A stretch of 64,000 bases of DNA, taken from assembly GCA_002256145.1 (NCBI GenBank), contig NKIP01000002.1, forward strand, positions 186,001 to 250,000, read 5' to 3'. How positions within the stretch are numbered: position 1 is the first letter of the stretch; each line of letters begins with the position of its first letter. This document shows positions 25,931 to 35,169 of this stretch, piece by piece. The notes under the pieces were generated by a model that was given only the letters and a program-made list of their open reading frames with translations, was not told the DNA's origin and did not search any database. The translations under genes were made by a program, and so were the position numbers. The DNA is from Comamonadaceae bacterium PBBC1. Lineage in GTDB: Bacteria > Pseudomonadota > Gammaproteobacteria > Burkholderiales > Burkholderiaceae_C.

Positions 25931-26454
25931 ACCAGACGCGCAAACGTCTTTTTGAATTTGCTCACCTTGGGCGCAGCCACGGCCATGCAGTAGCCCTGGT
26001 AGGGGTTGCGCTCAAAGAAGTCCTGGTGGTAGTCCTCGGCTGCGCTGTAGTTGGCCAGCGCCAGCACCTCGGTCACCAGGGGTTGGCCAAAGGCGTGGGC
26101 TGCCGTCAACTCGGCCAGCATCGCTCGCGCCTCTTCGGCTTGCTCGGGTGTGGTGAAGTAGATGCCACTGCGGTATTGGGTGCCCACGTCGTTGCCCTGG
26201 CGGTTCAAGGTGGTGGGGTCGTGGATCACAAAAAAGATTTCCAGCAGCTCGCGGGTGCTGACTTGCTCGGGGTCGTATTCGAGCTTGACCACTTCGTTGT
26301 GGCCCGTGCGGCCGGTGCAGACTTCTTCGTAGGTGGGGGCCACGGTCTGGCCGTTGCAGTAGCCCGACTCCACATCGGTCACGCCGCGCACCTTGACGTA
26401 CACCGCCTCGGTGCACCAAAAACAGCCGCCGCCCAAAACCAGGGTTTGCATCAT
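25921..26454 (-). CDS. msrA: Peptide-methionine (S)-S-oxide reductase
   Basis: 177-aa MsrA, repairing the S-form of methionine sulfoxide in proteins. The active-site motif GGCFWCTEAV (catalytic Cys in GCFWC) lies at residues 9-18, GYCNGQTVAPTYEEVCTGRTGHNEVV follows near 31-56, and the C-terminal segment has YCMAVAAPKVSKFKKTF. The start MMQTLVLGGGC at 26454 has GGAATC upstream; a longer in-frame extension is not supported. The 3' end is part of a tandem duplication. Confidence 0.95.
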   Translation of the reverse strand: MMQTLVLGGGCFWCTEAVYVKVRGVTDVESGYCNGQTVAPTYEEVCTGRTGHNEVVKLEYDPEQVSTRELLEIFFVIHDPTTLNRQGNDVGTQYRSGIYFTTPEQAEEARAMLAELTAAHAFGQPLVTEVLALANYSAAEDYHQDFFERNPYQGYCMAVAAPKVSKFKKTFARLVRE

Positions 26455-26482
26455 GTGGATTCCTTGTTGAAGAGGGTTTGAA

Positions 26483-27373
26483 TTATCCGTGGGGCAGCAG
26501 CCCGCCCCGCACCGCCTGCACAAAGTCCCCCAGCGCCGTCTGGTCTCGGTCGCTGCGCCACAGGCAGCGGGTGTCATAACGGGCATCGACCTCGCGCAAC
26601 GGCACAAACACCGCGCCCGCCAGGGCCGACTGCTGCAAGGCCTGCGGCACCAGCGCCACGCCCAGGCCTTGCGAGACCAAGGACACCACGCTCAGCCAAT
26701 GACGCAACTCGTGCACCACCTGCGGCATCCAGCCGGCCTGTTCGCACAGCATCACGATGCGCTCGTGGTAGTCGGGCGAAACGGTGCGGGAGACCACCAC
26801 CAGGTCTTGCCCGGCCAGTTCTGCCAGCGCCACACTGGCCGCCCTCGCCAAGGGGTGGCTGGCGGGCAAACACGCCACCAAGGGCTGGCTGGCCACCAAA
26901 ATCTGCTCAAAGCCCAGCGGCACCCGAGGCGTGTGCACAAAGCCCACATCCAGGCGCTCGCGCAGCAATTCAGACAACTGCTCGGACGAGCTGAGTTCGC
27001 GCAGCACCAGACGCAAACGCGGGTGGCTGGCCTGAAAACGGCTGAGGATTTGCGGCAGGCCGCAATACAACATGGTCCCGGCAAAGCCGATGTGCAGCTG
27101 GCCCGACTGGCCCTCGGCCACGTCACGCGCCTCACGCGCCGCCGCACTGGCCTGCGCCAGCAGTGCCCGGGCAGCGGGCACGAAGGCCTGGCCGGCCGCC
27201 GTGAGCTGCACCCCCCGGCTGTTGCGGGTGAACAGCTGCGCCCCCACCGAAGCTTCGAGCTGCTGGATGTTCAGGCTGAGCGGCGGCTGTGAGATGGACA
27301 GGCGCTGGGCCGCGCGGCCAAAGTGCAGCTCTTCGGCCAGCATCAGAAAATAGCGCAGGTGACGGAATTCCAT
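26483..27373 (-). CDS. LysR-family transcriptional regulator
   Basis: 296-aa regulator with an N-terminal winged helix-turn-helix (MEFRHLRYFLMLAEELHFGRAA, then LSISQPPLSLNIQQLE) and a periplasmic-binding-protein-like ligand domain (QLHIGFAGTMLY near residue 92, then RLDVGFVHTPRVPLGFEQ). It diverges from the acyl-CoA dehydrogenase gene at 27473 with a 99-bp AT-rich gap containing the inverted half-sites ATTGATAC and GAATAG. By position it probably controls that gene, as GcdR-type LysR proteins do for glutaryl-CoA dehydrogenase. Confidence 0.92.
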   Translation of the reverse strand: MEFRHLRYFLMLAEELHFGRAAQRLSISQPPLSLNIQQLEASVGAQLFTRNSRGVQLTAAGQAFVPAARALLAQASAAAREARDVAEGQSGQLHIGFAGTMLYCGLPQILSRFQASHPRLRLVLRELSSSEQLSELLRERLDVGFVHTPRVPLGFEQILVASQPLVACLPASHPLARAASVALAELAGQDLVVVSRTVSPDYHERIVMLCEQAGWMPQVVHELRHWLSVVSLVSQGLGVALVPQALQQSALAGAVFVPLREVDARYDTRCLWRSDRDQTALGDFVQAVRGGLLPHG

Positions 27374-27472
27374 GAATTAAAATAATGTATCAATGAATAG
27401 CCAATCGATATTAGACAACTATTCATCTCGGCCGGACAATCGGCATCAAGATTTTTCAAGGAGACATCCACC

Positions 27473-28660
27473 ATGGCCACCACCAAAAACACCTTCAGCT
27501 GGGAAGACCCCTTCAACCTCAGCGCCCAACTGACCGACGACGAGCGTCAGGTGCAAGAAGCGGCCCGCGCCTACTGCCAGGAACGCCTGCTGCCCCGCGT
27601 GAAAGACGCGTTCTTGAACGAGACCACCGATGTGGCCATCTTCCGCGAGATGGGCGAGCTGGGCCTTTTGGGTGCCACCATCCCCGAGCAGTACGGCGGC
27701 GCGGGCCTCAACTATGTGTGCTACGGCCTGGTGGCACGCGAAGTCGAGCGCGTGGACAGCGGCTACCGCTCCATGATGAGCGTGCAGTCATCCTTGGTGA
27801 TGCTGCCCATCAACGACTTCGGCTCTGAAGCCCAAAAACAAAAATACCTGCCCAAGCTGGCGCGTGGCGAGTGGATCGGCTGCTTTGGCCTGACCGAACC
27901 CAACCACGGCTCTGACCCCGGCAGCATGATCACCCGCGCCAAAAAGGTGGATGGCGGCTACAGCATCAGCGGCGCCAAGATGTGGATCACCAACAGCCCG
28001 ATCGCCGACGTGTTTGTGGTCTGGGCCAAGGACGACGGCGGCCAGATCCGTGGCTTCATTTTGGAAAAAGGCTGGAAAGGCCTGTCCGCACCCGCCGTGC
28101 ATGGCAAGGTCGGCCTGCGTGCCTCGATCACCGGCGAGATCGTCATGGACGAGGTGTTCTGCCCCGAAGAAAACGCTTTCCCTGAAGTGCGTGGCTTGAA
28201 AGGCCCCTTCACTTGTCTCAACAGCGCCCGCTACGGCATCGCTTGGGGCGCCTTGGGCGCTGCCGAAGACTGCTATGCCCGCGCCCGCCAGTACGTGATG
28301 GACCGCCAGCAGTTTGGCCGCCCCTTGGCCGCCAACCAGCTGATCCAGAAGAAACTGGCCGACATGCTGACCGAGATCAGCCTGGGCCTGCAGGGCTGCC
28401 TGCGCCTGGGCCGCATGAAGGACGAAGGCACCGCATCGGTGGACCTGACCTCCATCCTCAAGCGCAACAGCTGCGGCAAGGCTTTGGACATCGCCCGCAT
28501 GGCGCGCGACATGATGGGCGGCAACGGCATCAGCGCCGAATACGGCGTGGCCCGCCACTTGGTGAACCTGGAAGTGGTCAACACCTACGAAGGCACACAC
28601 GACGTGCACGCCCTGATTTTGGGCCGCGCGATCACCGGGATTCCTGCTTTCTCGAACTGA
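27473..28660 (+). CDS. gcdH: Acyl-CoA dehydrogenase, glutaryl-CoA dehydrogenase-like
   Basis: 395-aa flavoprotein that would oxidise and decarboxylate glutaryl-CoA to crotonyl-CoA in lysine/glutarate breakdown. The FAD region has [17 protein letters not shown] near residues 136-152 and [18 protein letters not shown] near 166-183; [15 protein letters not shown] near 280-295 and the C-terminal [21 protein letters not shown], with the catalytic Glu in YEGTHD, are glutaryl-CoA dehydrogenase hallmarks. The ribosome binding site AAGGAG lies 10 nt before the ATG. Confidence 0.92.
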   Translation: MATTKNTFSWEDPFNLSAQLTDDERQVQEAARAYCQERLLPRVKDAFLNETTDVAIFREMGELGLLGATIPEQYGGAGLNYVCYGLVAREVERVDSGYRSMMSVQSSLVMLPINDFGSEAQKQKYLPKLARGEWIGCFGLTEPNHGSDPGSMITRAKKVDGGYSISGAKMWITNSPIADVFVVWAKDDGGQIRGFILEKGWKGLSAPAVHGKVGLRASITGEIVMDEVFCPEENAFPEVRGLKGPFTCLNSARYGIAWGALGAAEDCYARARQYVMDRQQFGRPLAANQLIQKKLADMLTEISLGLQGCLRLGRMKDEGTASVDLTSILKRNSCGKALDIARMARDMMGGNGISAEYGVARHLVNLEVVNTYEGTHDVHALILGRAITGIPAFSN

Positions 28661-28682
28661 GGCCTCAGCAACATCAATCCGG

Positions 28683-30569
28683 TCAATACACCACCTGGCT
28701 GCGCAAATCCCTCATCACGGCATTGCCCATGCTGCGCAACTGGGGGTAGTCCTTCGGCTGAACGATGATGTCGGAGAGTTCTATCACCAGTTGACGTTGC
28801 ACCCTCAGTTCACGCCCCTTCAGTTCGTATATGGATATGTAACGGCCAAAAGGTGTTTCCATTGAGACGGGGGCGGGCAAACGACTCACCGAAATATCTT
28901 GAGGCAATTTCAGGAGCATGTTCTCAATGATTTTTCCATTCCCAAAAATCAAAGGCTGAGTCCGCAGCTCAGGCGCAATGAACGCGAATGTATTCGCAAT
29001 GCTTGAAAAACCCTTGATGCCTTGCGGGATAGCCATGGCGCCGGGGCCAGGCAGCTGCACAGCGTTGGGCAACACAAAAATGGCTTCGTAGCTATAGGGT
29101 TTTGAAGTATCTTCCTCGTTCTTGTGGATCAGATTTCCTGAACCACTTTGCCCTGACATGGTCAGCAGTTGGCTGACCAGTTGCGGCTCCACACCAGGCG
29201 GCAAGGAAGACATGATTTGCCGTGCCAACAAATCCAGGTAGCCTGTCGATTGAATCTTGCTTCGGCCTGTGATCTGCCCTTGGCTGTTGAGTTCCAAAAC
29301 AGTGTCAATCTGGACCGCGTTAGCGCCTGACTCACCGAGAGGCACTTTCATCATCTCTGGTTCGCCCTTGGCATTCTGGATGACCAAGGCGTGCTTGCCC
29401 AGCAATTGCGGCGACAGGGTGCCAAACATGGCTTTGCCGGGCGTGGCGTCTAGGAACAAGTTGAACTCAGGGATGTAGGTGATGGCATGGTTGAATGCCG
29501 TGGTGGGCATGGCGATGGAAGGTAGCCAGTAGACATCGGTGGCATTGATCAGTGCCGTGCTGCTGGCGATGCCCTTGGCTGACAGCAAGGCTTGCAGCAA
29601 GGTGGTTTTGTCCTTGCAGTCGCCGTAACGCGCATCGGCAATGGCTTGTGCCTCGTGCGGCACTACACCGCCAAAGCCCAAAAAAATGGCCACGTACCGA
29701 ATGTTGTGGTTCACCCACTGGTACAGCACCTGGGCTTGTTGACGGCGGTCAGTCATGCCCTGTGTGATGTCATCGGCGAGTTTTTGAATGCTCGGGGTCA
29801 CTGCCGATTTGGATTGAGCACGCTCCAGGTAGGCTTTGGCGGCATCTGCATAGCTGGCAAAGCTGGTCATGGCCACATGCGGAATGCGCTCATGCGGGCT
29901 GGTGGCAGCCATTTCTGGGGGAGAGGCTTTCACGTTCTCCTGCGACCATTTCCAAACTTGTTGCGCAGGGTCTTCGGATGGCACTTCTCCGCCATTCATC
30001 TTGTTGGCCGCCACCTGAAGTTTCATGGACTTTGGTGCTTTGACCGTGATTTCAAATGACTTGAACTCCACTTGTGGCCACGCTGCTTCCAGCTCATAAA
30101 AATGGCCTTTGAACAGCGGCGTCTTCTGTGTCATGCGCGAGTGAACGCCCAAGCGTGCACCAACTTCAACGGCGGGGAAGATGACCACTTTGACTTTGTG
30201 ATCGTCGAACATGGGCGCACCCGCACTGGCGGGACTCTGCTGTTCGCGAATCTCTTCCGGTTTGACATCGATGCGCTTGCCATCTTTGGTAATGGTGTAA
30301 GCCTGCAGGACTTCAAGCGCTTGCAATGTGGTGCTGAAAGGCATTCGCAGTTGACTGCGCTCCTTGACGCCCTGGTCCGTGTTGATCTGGATTTCTTCCA
30401 CCACTTCTTTTGTATAGCGGCCATCGGCCTGGACCACATACGAAATGCGGTCTTTCAGGACGGTGGCGTTGGGCGTGAACGCCGCCGGCTGCGCAATGCT
30501 GGTGGCTTGACATGACCACCAGAGTGTCGCTGCCAGTGCAATGCGTTGGTAACTCATTCTTTGAAACAT
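28683..30569 (-). CDS. DUF3857 and transglutaminase-like domain protein, exported
   Basis: 628 aa with a signal peptide (residues 1-27), an N-terminal DUF3857 beta-domain (about 40-220) and a transglutaminase-like core. The Cys-His-Asp triad is visible: DARYGDCKDKTTLLQ near residue 318, FNHAITYIP near 362 and LFLDATPGKAM near 374. Proteins of this architecture are periplasmic or surface proteins of unknown activity (protease, transamidase or binding). The gene starts inside the 3' end of the peptidase-ABC exporter (16 nt overlap), so it is the last gene of the candidate peptide operon and may act on the exported peptide or on immunity. That role is inference. Confidence 0.85.
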   Translation of the reverse strand: MFQRMSYQRIALAATLWWSCQATSIAQPAAFTPNATVLKDRISYVVQADGRYTKEVVEEIQINTDQGVKERSQLRMPFSTTLQALEVLQAYTITKDGKRIDVKPEEIREQQSPASAGAPMFDDHKVKVVIFPAVEVGARLGVHSRMTQKTPLFKGHFYELEAAWPQVEFKSFEITVKAPKSMKLQVAANKMNGGEVPSEDPAQQVWKWSQENVKASPPEMAATSPHERIPHVAMTSFASYADAAKAYLERAQSKSAVTPSIQKLADDITQGMTDRRQQAQVLYQWVNHNIRYVAIFLGFGGVVPHEAQAIADARYGDCKDKTTLLQALLSAKGIASSTALINATDVYWLPSIAMPTTAFNHAITYIPEFNLFLDATPGKAMFGTLSPQLLGKHALVIQNAKGEPEMMKVPLGESGANAVQIDTVLELNSQGQITGRSKIQSTGYLDLLARQIMSSLPPGVEPQLVSQLLTMSGQSGSGNLIHKNEEDTSKPYSYEAIFVLPNAVQLPGPGAMAIPQGIKGFSSIANTFAFIAPELRTQPLIFGNGKIIENMLLKLPQDISVSRLPAPVSMETPFGRYISIYELKGRELRVQRQLVIELSDIIVQPKDYPQLRSMGNAVMRDLRSQVVY

Positions 30570-32701
30570 GTTTCCTCCTTAAAAATAGTTTTTGATACGT
30601 CTGCGTTGCTCACCTGTGCGAGGCCCTCCGCCGTCATCTCAACCCGCCTCTGCGCATGGGCAATCGTCTCTGGCCGATGGGCGATCACGATGCGCGTGAG
30701 CGGCATCTGGGCCAGTACGGCATTGACCGCTTGCTCGTTGCCGATGTCCAGGTGGCTGGTAGCCTCGTCCAGCGCCAACACGGTGGGTTGCTTGTACAGT
30801 GCCCGTGCCAGCAGCAGGCGCTGCTTTTGCCCACCGCTCAAGCCTGAACCCAGCTCACCCACCAGCGTCTGGTAGCCCATTGGCATGCGCACAATGTCGT
30901 TGTGCAGCTGGGCCAATTGGCCGCAGGCCTCAATGCGCTGTAGATCAGTAGCCATGTCAAAAAAGGCGATGTTGTCGGCAATGCTGCCGGTCAGCAGCAC
31001 GTCTTCTTGCATCACCGTGCCCACCTTGCGCCGGACATTGGCCATGCCCAGCTGGCGCACGGGCACGCCACCGTACAAAACTTCGCCCTCTACGGGTTGC
31101 AACAAACCCAGCATGACCTTGAGCAAGGTGGTCTTGCCACAGCCGCTGGGGCCGATGATGGCCACGTTTTCGCCTGCGGCGATCTGGAGGCTGGCGTTCT
31201 TGAGAATCCACGGCTCGCCGTCACCGTAGCGAAAGCTCACATTGCGCAGCTCCAGACTCGGCTGCAAATGGGCCAAATCGTGCTCGAGTAAATTGCCTTG
31301 TGGGCTGTCTTGCTCGGGCGGAGTCAAAGCAATGTCAGCCAGGCGTTCGCTGTGCAGGCCCAGCATCTTGAGGTCAATGCCCTGGTTGATGAGCGCGCTG
31401 ATGCGCCCGGTGAACTGCCCCTTGTAGCTGATGAAGGCCATCAACATGCCCACGGTGAACACCGCTGTACCACTGCCTGGGCCTTGCGAGGCCAAAATGG
31501 CCTTGGCCCCCAGCCAGAACACCAGCAGGTTTTCCAGACCAAAGATGAAGGTGTTGACGACCGTGAAGCCAATGTTCATCTTGGCGGTGCGAATGTCGCG
31601 GTTCATCACCTCCACGATCAGGCTCTGCCAGCGGGCGCGGCGCTCTTGCTCTCGGCCAAAAAGTTTGAGCGGCGTCATGGCCCGCAGCGTCTCGATGAAA
31701 TGGCTGTGCTCTTGCCCAGCCAACACCAGCCGCTCTGCCGCCGCATTGCGAAACGGCACAAAACTGGCCCAGCGCACCAGCCCATACAGCACCGCCGCAG
31801 CCACCACCACGGCCGACAAAGTGGGTGAGTACAAAAACATCATGACCAAGGCGGCCAGGGTCATCACCCCATCCAGCAGGGCCTCGATCATCACGTTGGT
31901 GAGCGTGCGCTGAATGTCGTGGACCGCCCCAAAACGGGAAGAAATATCTCCCAAGTGCCGCTGCTCAAACCAGCTGACTGGCAGGCGCACCAGGTGCGCA
32001 AACACATTGCCCAACCACTGCAAGCTGATGGTTTGCCCCAACACCATGACCAACCAGCTGCGGGCCAGAGACAAGGCCGTCTGAATGACCAGGACCAAGG
32101 CAAAACCCCAGACCAAGACAGACAACAACTCCTGATCGCCCGAGGTGAGCACATCGTCCACCACCATCTGGTTGAACAAGGGTGCAACGATGGCAAACAG
32201 CTCCAGCACCACCGCTATGGCGATGATCTGCAAGGCCGAGCGACCCAAGCCCTGCACCCGCCCGGTGAGCTGAGACAGCCGCAACCGGGGTGACTGCACC
32301 TGAGGGGTAAAACTGGCCTGCGGCGTCAACTCCAAAGCCACACCCGTGAAATGGCGTGAGACCTCGTCCATGGACAAGCGCCGCTCGCCCACCGCCGGGT
32401 CCAGGACAACCACCTGCTTGCGGCCGACTTTGTACAGAACCACAAAATGGTTCAAGTCCCAATGCAGGATGCAAGGCAGGGTTAATTGGCCCAACTCCTC
32501 CAAATCCAGCCGCAAGGGCCGGGCGCTGAAACCCAAAGCAGCGCTGTACGAAATCAGTTCCTTGAGGTTGTTGCCTTTAAGCGACTGGGGAAAACGCTGG
32601 CGCAAATCGGCCAAGCTCAGCGACTGGCCATGGGCCGAGACCACCATTGTGATGCAGGCTAGGCCGCATTCGGCGACTTGGGATTGAAAGATTATTTTCA
32701 A
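30554..32701 (-). CDS. Peptidase-containing ABC transporter (C39 / bacteriocin exporter)
   Basis: 715-aa exporter that cleaves a double-glycine leader and pumps out the peptide. An N-terminal C39 peptidase domain has Gln6, catalytic Cys12 (AECGLAC), His85 (DLNHFVVLY) and Asp101 (LDPAVG). Six transmembrane helices follow (about 160-430), then the ATPase with Walker A IGPSGCGKTTLLK, signature LSGGQKQRLLLARAL and Walker B VLALDEATSHLD. Similar to CvaB/MchF-type transporters. The start lies 3 bp after the upstream SelO-like stop. Together with the HlyD protein at the other end of the operon and a TolC, it makes a type I secretion machine. GC-rich like the host, unlike the genes just upstream. Confidence 0.95.
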   Translation of the reverse strand: MKIIFQSQVAECGLACITMVVSAHGQSLSLADLRQRFPQSLKGNNLKELISYSAALGFSARPLRLDLEELGQLTLPCILHWDLNHFVVLYKVGRKQVVVLDPAVGERRLSMDEVSRHFTGVALELTPQASFTPQVQSPRLRLSQLTGRVQGLGRSALQIIAIAVVLELFAIVAPLFNQMVVDDVLTSGDQELLSVLVWGFALVLVIQTALSLARSWLVMVLGQTISLQWLGNVFAHLVRLPVSWFEQRHLGDISSRFGAVHDIQRTLTNVMIEALLDGVMTLAALVMMFLYSPTLSAVVVAAAVLYGLVRWASFVPFRNAAAERLVLAGQEHSHFIETLRAMTPLKLFGREQERRARWQSLIVEVMNRDIRTAKMNIGFTVVNTFIFGLENLLVFWLGAKAILASQGPGSGTAVFTVGMLMAFISYKGQFTGRISALINQGIDLKMLGLHSERLADIALTPPEQDSPQGNLLEHDLAHLQPSLELRNVSFRYGDGEPWILKNASLQIAAGENVAIIGPSGCGKTTLLKVMLGLLQPVEGEVLYGGVPVRQLGMANVRRKVGTVMQEDVLLTGSIADNIAFFDMATDLQRIEACGQLAQLHNDIVRMPMGYQTLVGELGSGLSGGQKQRLLLARALYKQPTVLALDEATSHLDIGNEQAVNAVLAQMPLTRIVIAHRPETIAHAQRRVEMTAEGLAQVSNADVSKTIFKEETCFKE

Positions 32702-32704
32702 AAG

Positions 32705-34135
32705 TTACCACGCAAATGAATTATTTTCAACATAATTAATTATGAATTTATTTAATGCTGATTTTTCTATTAATTCATTGTCTGTAAATGAATTGATTGA
32801 ATTCCATAATTGATCATGAAAAAGCATGAATCTTGTTTTGGCGGTTTTTTGATTGATTTTTTTTATTCGATCAAGATCAAAACACAATTTTGATTTATCA
32901 AATGCATGAATTAGCTCGTTTTTCAGTCCATATGAAATTTCATCGCATGCGCCACTCCAGAAGTCTGTCAAATTCCAAGTCTTTTTTGATTTTGGGATAT
33001 ACTCAAAAGTCGTGTAATATTCTGAAAAGTAATGTATTATAATTTTATTTATCCCTTTTGCTATTTTTCCAGAGTCGGAACCCATTACGTTCTTAGCCTG
33101 ATTTAAGTCTAGACCTAGAACCCTTAGGACTTCTATTAGTACACGATTGGAATAACATTTCACGGTAAACTCACTAAGTTCAAGCAATTCTTCTTGCGAA
33201 AATTGAATGCCAGTATTGTGATAATTAATCTGTAAAATTATAGATCGCAATGCATTAATTATAATGGGTAGCTCATGCCCGCTAACTGGATTATTTATTG
33301 TTGTGCGTGCTTTCCCCCATGTTGGTAGTGTTGTCATACTACCGAAATCAAGCAATCGACCATCGATTGCAATATTTGAAGGACTTTCACCACCGTGACA
33401 AAAACGATGTGCAAAGCCATATGCCAATTGCTCTGCCCATCGTTCATGCAAATTATGCCAAATGTTTTTAAATTCAATTGCACCAAAATTTTTAACTGCG
33501 GCCATAATCATTGACTTAACTCTTCGAGAATCATGAAAGCCTTGTATAGGGAGCGCTGATAAGAAAAATGAAGCTCTATCGAAATGTGCTGGTCTTAAAA
33601 ATGCTGGACGAACAAGTAGACATAGTTCAGATGATTTTTTCATTTTTTCATTTTTAAATATCCCCGTACCAATAATAGCAAGCGTAGGTACACCTCCCCA
33701 GGGAAATTCAAGTTCAACGCATTCAGATATAATGGATTCTTTTATGCAAGCATTCAACTCTATGAATCCAGTTGAATGAATTTTATCTGCCGTTTTGCCA
33801 ACCAGAGGTGTTGGTCCAATGCCTTTGACATAATACCCATTAATGTATGCCGCTCGTCCGCTTCCTCCGTTGCATCCAATACCAAAGCCACCATACCGAT
33901 CAGCAAATGCATTTATACTTAGATTGTTGTCATTTAAATTATTAATGGACGCATATGCGCATTTATTTAATAAGTGAGTTTCATATTCTCCAAGGTTTAA
34001 ATGTCGATCAATATTGCTATCGTATATTTTGAATTTTGGATTAATCCATAATATCCTTGCTGCAGGTAATTTTTCCAATGCCATTGGTATATGACCAATG
34101 GCGGCATTAAATATGGAGTCGTGAAAATTTTTCAT
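32705..34135 (-). CDS. SelO-like (pseudokinase-fold) protein, candidate peptide maturation enzyme
   Basis: 476 aa, AT-rich. Segments match the protein-AMPylase SelO in order: RYGGFGIG and GSGR (residues 80-94; SelO HQFG and GDGR), YYVKGIGPTPL (Lys104; SelO HLKGAGLTPY), IKESIISECVELEFPWGGVPT split near Glu133 and Glu138 (SelO IRESLASEAM), LVRPAFLRPAHF (SelO MRVAPSHLRFGHF), then FAHRFCHGGESPSNIAI and LLDFG (Asn254, Asp263; SelO NTDNMS and LDYG). The SelO catalytic Asp before Asn appears replaced (SPSN). It overlaps the acyltransferase-like gene by ATGA. In class IIb microcin loci an acyltransferase-like MceI/MchD works with a partner MceJ/MchC of similar size; this may be the counterpart. I did not align it to MchC. 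Confidence 0.65.
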   Translation of the reverse strand: MKNFHDSIFNAAIGHIPMALEKLPAARILWINPKFKIYDSNIDRHLNLGEYETHLLNKCAYASINNLNDNNLSINAFADRYGGFGIGCNGGSGRAAYINGYYVKGIGPTPLVGKTADKIHSTGFIELNACIKESIISECVELEFPWGGVPTLAIIGTGIFKNEKMKKSSELCLLVRPAFLRPAHFDRASFFLSALPIQGFHDSRRVKSMIMAAVKNFGAIEFKNIWHNLHERWAEQLAYGFAHRFCHGGESPSNIAIDGRLLDFGSMTTLPTWGKARTTINNPVSGHELPIIINALRSIILQINYHNTGIQFSQEELLELSEFTVKCYSNRVLIEVLRVLGLDLNQAKNVMGSDSGKIAKGINKIIIHYFSEYYTTFEYIPKSKKTWNLTDFWSGACDEISYGLKNELIHAFDKSKLCFDLDRIKKINQKTAKTRFMLFHDQLWNSINSFTDNELIEKSALNKFIINYVENNSFAW

Positions 34136-35169
34136 ACTATTTTAATTATATTGGGTGTCAATTGATCTGAATTATGAGTGTTTGCACAAATTAAGTAAAA
34201 AACTTCTTGAGAGGGGAAATTTTGTTTAATTAATTCTTTAATTTTTTCTTTTGTTATTGATCCTGTTTGAAATATCTCTGTAATTACAATATGATCACCG
34301 TCTGATAGTTCAAAATATTCTAATTTATTTAGATCCAAAGAGCCTTGACTGATTTTATCTAATGTGAGCCAACACCAAATGATTAACTTCGTTTCATTAT
34401 TTTCCTGATATATTTTGTAAAACTCTAATTTAACAATGTTATGAATTCTTTCTAAGGTTTTGAAAATAATATTATCCGAATGCATTGAGGACTGGCTTAA
34501 TAACAAAAATATGCATCCAACATCACATAAAAAACTTAACTTTTCATTCAATAATGAAATATAAAATTCTTTATTTTTAAAGGCGCAGGAATTATCAAAA
34601 ATTGAATTTGTGTTTTTATGTGTAAATGATTGTCTTGCATCCGCTAGTTCAATTATTTTTGCAATCCTGGATTTTTTTCTGGTTCTGAAATAAATTAAAT
34701 TCCCTGAATTATTATATGTCTCCTTTAAATGCTTTATGAACTGTCGTGTGTGACCCACTTCACACCAAAAATCTAAAAGGACATGATAAAAAGACTGATC
34801 TTCCCTATCTTTAGACAAAAAACTTTCATCAAAGGCTTCTGGTCCTTGCTTGATTAGTGAATTTAAATATTTTAAATTTATTATCTCTATGTGCGCGATT
34901 CCACAAATAGCACCATATTCATTGAGACATATTTCCCAGCTATTTCGTGCCAATGAAGCACTCAAATTATTTACAACCTCATGTAATTTTTTTTGTTTGT
35001 TGTTTTTTTTAGATAAAAAAAATTCTAGAATAACAGCGAGTTTAATAAAATTTAATTTTTCTTTATTAAAACTTTTGATGTTAAACTGAACATCAGATAT
35101 TGCTTCTTCAATTGAAAAAATGGATTTCATTTTCATTTTCGTTTTCGTTTTCGTTTCAATTTCTTTCAA
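34132..35169 (-). CDS. Two-repeat HlyC/RTX toxin-activating acyltransferase-like protein
   Basis: 345 aa, AT-rich, lysine-rich N-terminus. The C-terminal half resembles HlyC: LLLSQSSMHSDNII (His230 at the HlyC His23 place), KLIIWCWLTLDKIS (HlyC VAYCSWANLSLEN), ELSDGDHIVITEIF (Asp292 at the Asp92 place) and IKELIKQNFPSQEVFYLI (HlyC KKFPDELFRAIR). The N-terminal half repeats the pattern more weakly: LNEYGAICGIAHIEI, then FLSKDREDQSFYHVL and VGHTRQFIKHLK. HlyC-like proteins move an acyl group to lysine; MceI-type relatives attach a siderophore to a microcin C-terminus. No annotation is certain, as similarity is by eye only. It overlaps the upstream membrane-protein gene by 14 nt and the SelO-like gene by 4. 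Confidence 0.6.
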   Translation of the reverse strand: MKEIETKTKTKMKMKSIFSIEEAISDVQFNIKSFNKEKLNFIKLAVILEFFLSKKNNKQKKLHEVVNNLSASLARNSWEICLNEYGAICGIAHIEIINLKYLNSLIKQGPEAFDESFLSKDREDQSFYHVLLDFWCEVGHTRQFIKHLKETYNNSGNLIYFRTRKKSRIAKIIELADARQSFTHKNTNSIFDNSCAFKNKEFYISLLNEKLSFLCDVGCIFLLLSQSSMHSDNIIFKTLERIHNIVKLEFYKIYQENNETKLIIWCWLTLDKISQGSLDLNKLEYFELSDGDHIVITEIFQTGSITKEKIKELIKQNFPSQEVFYLICANTHNSDQLTPNIIKIV

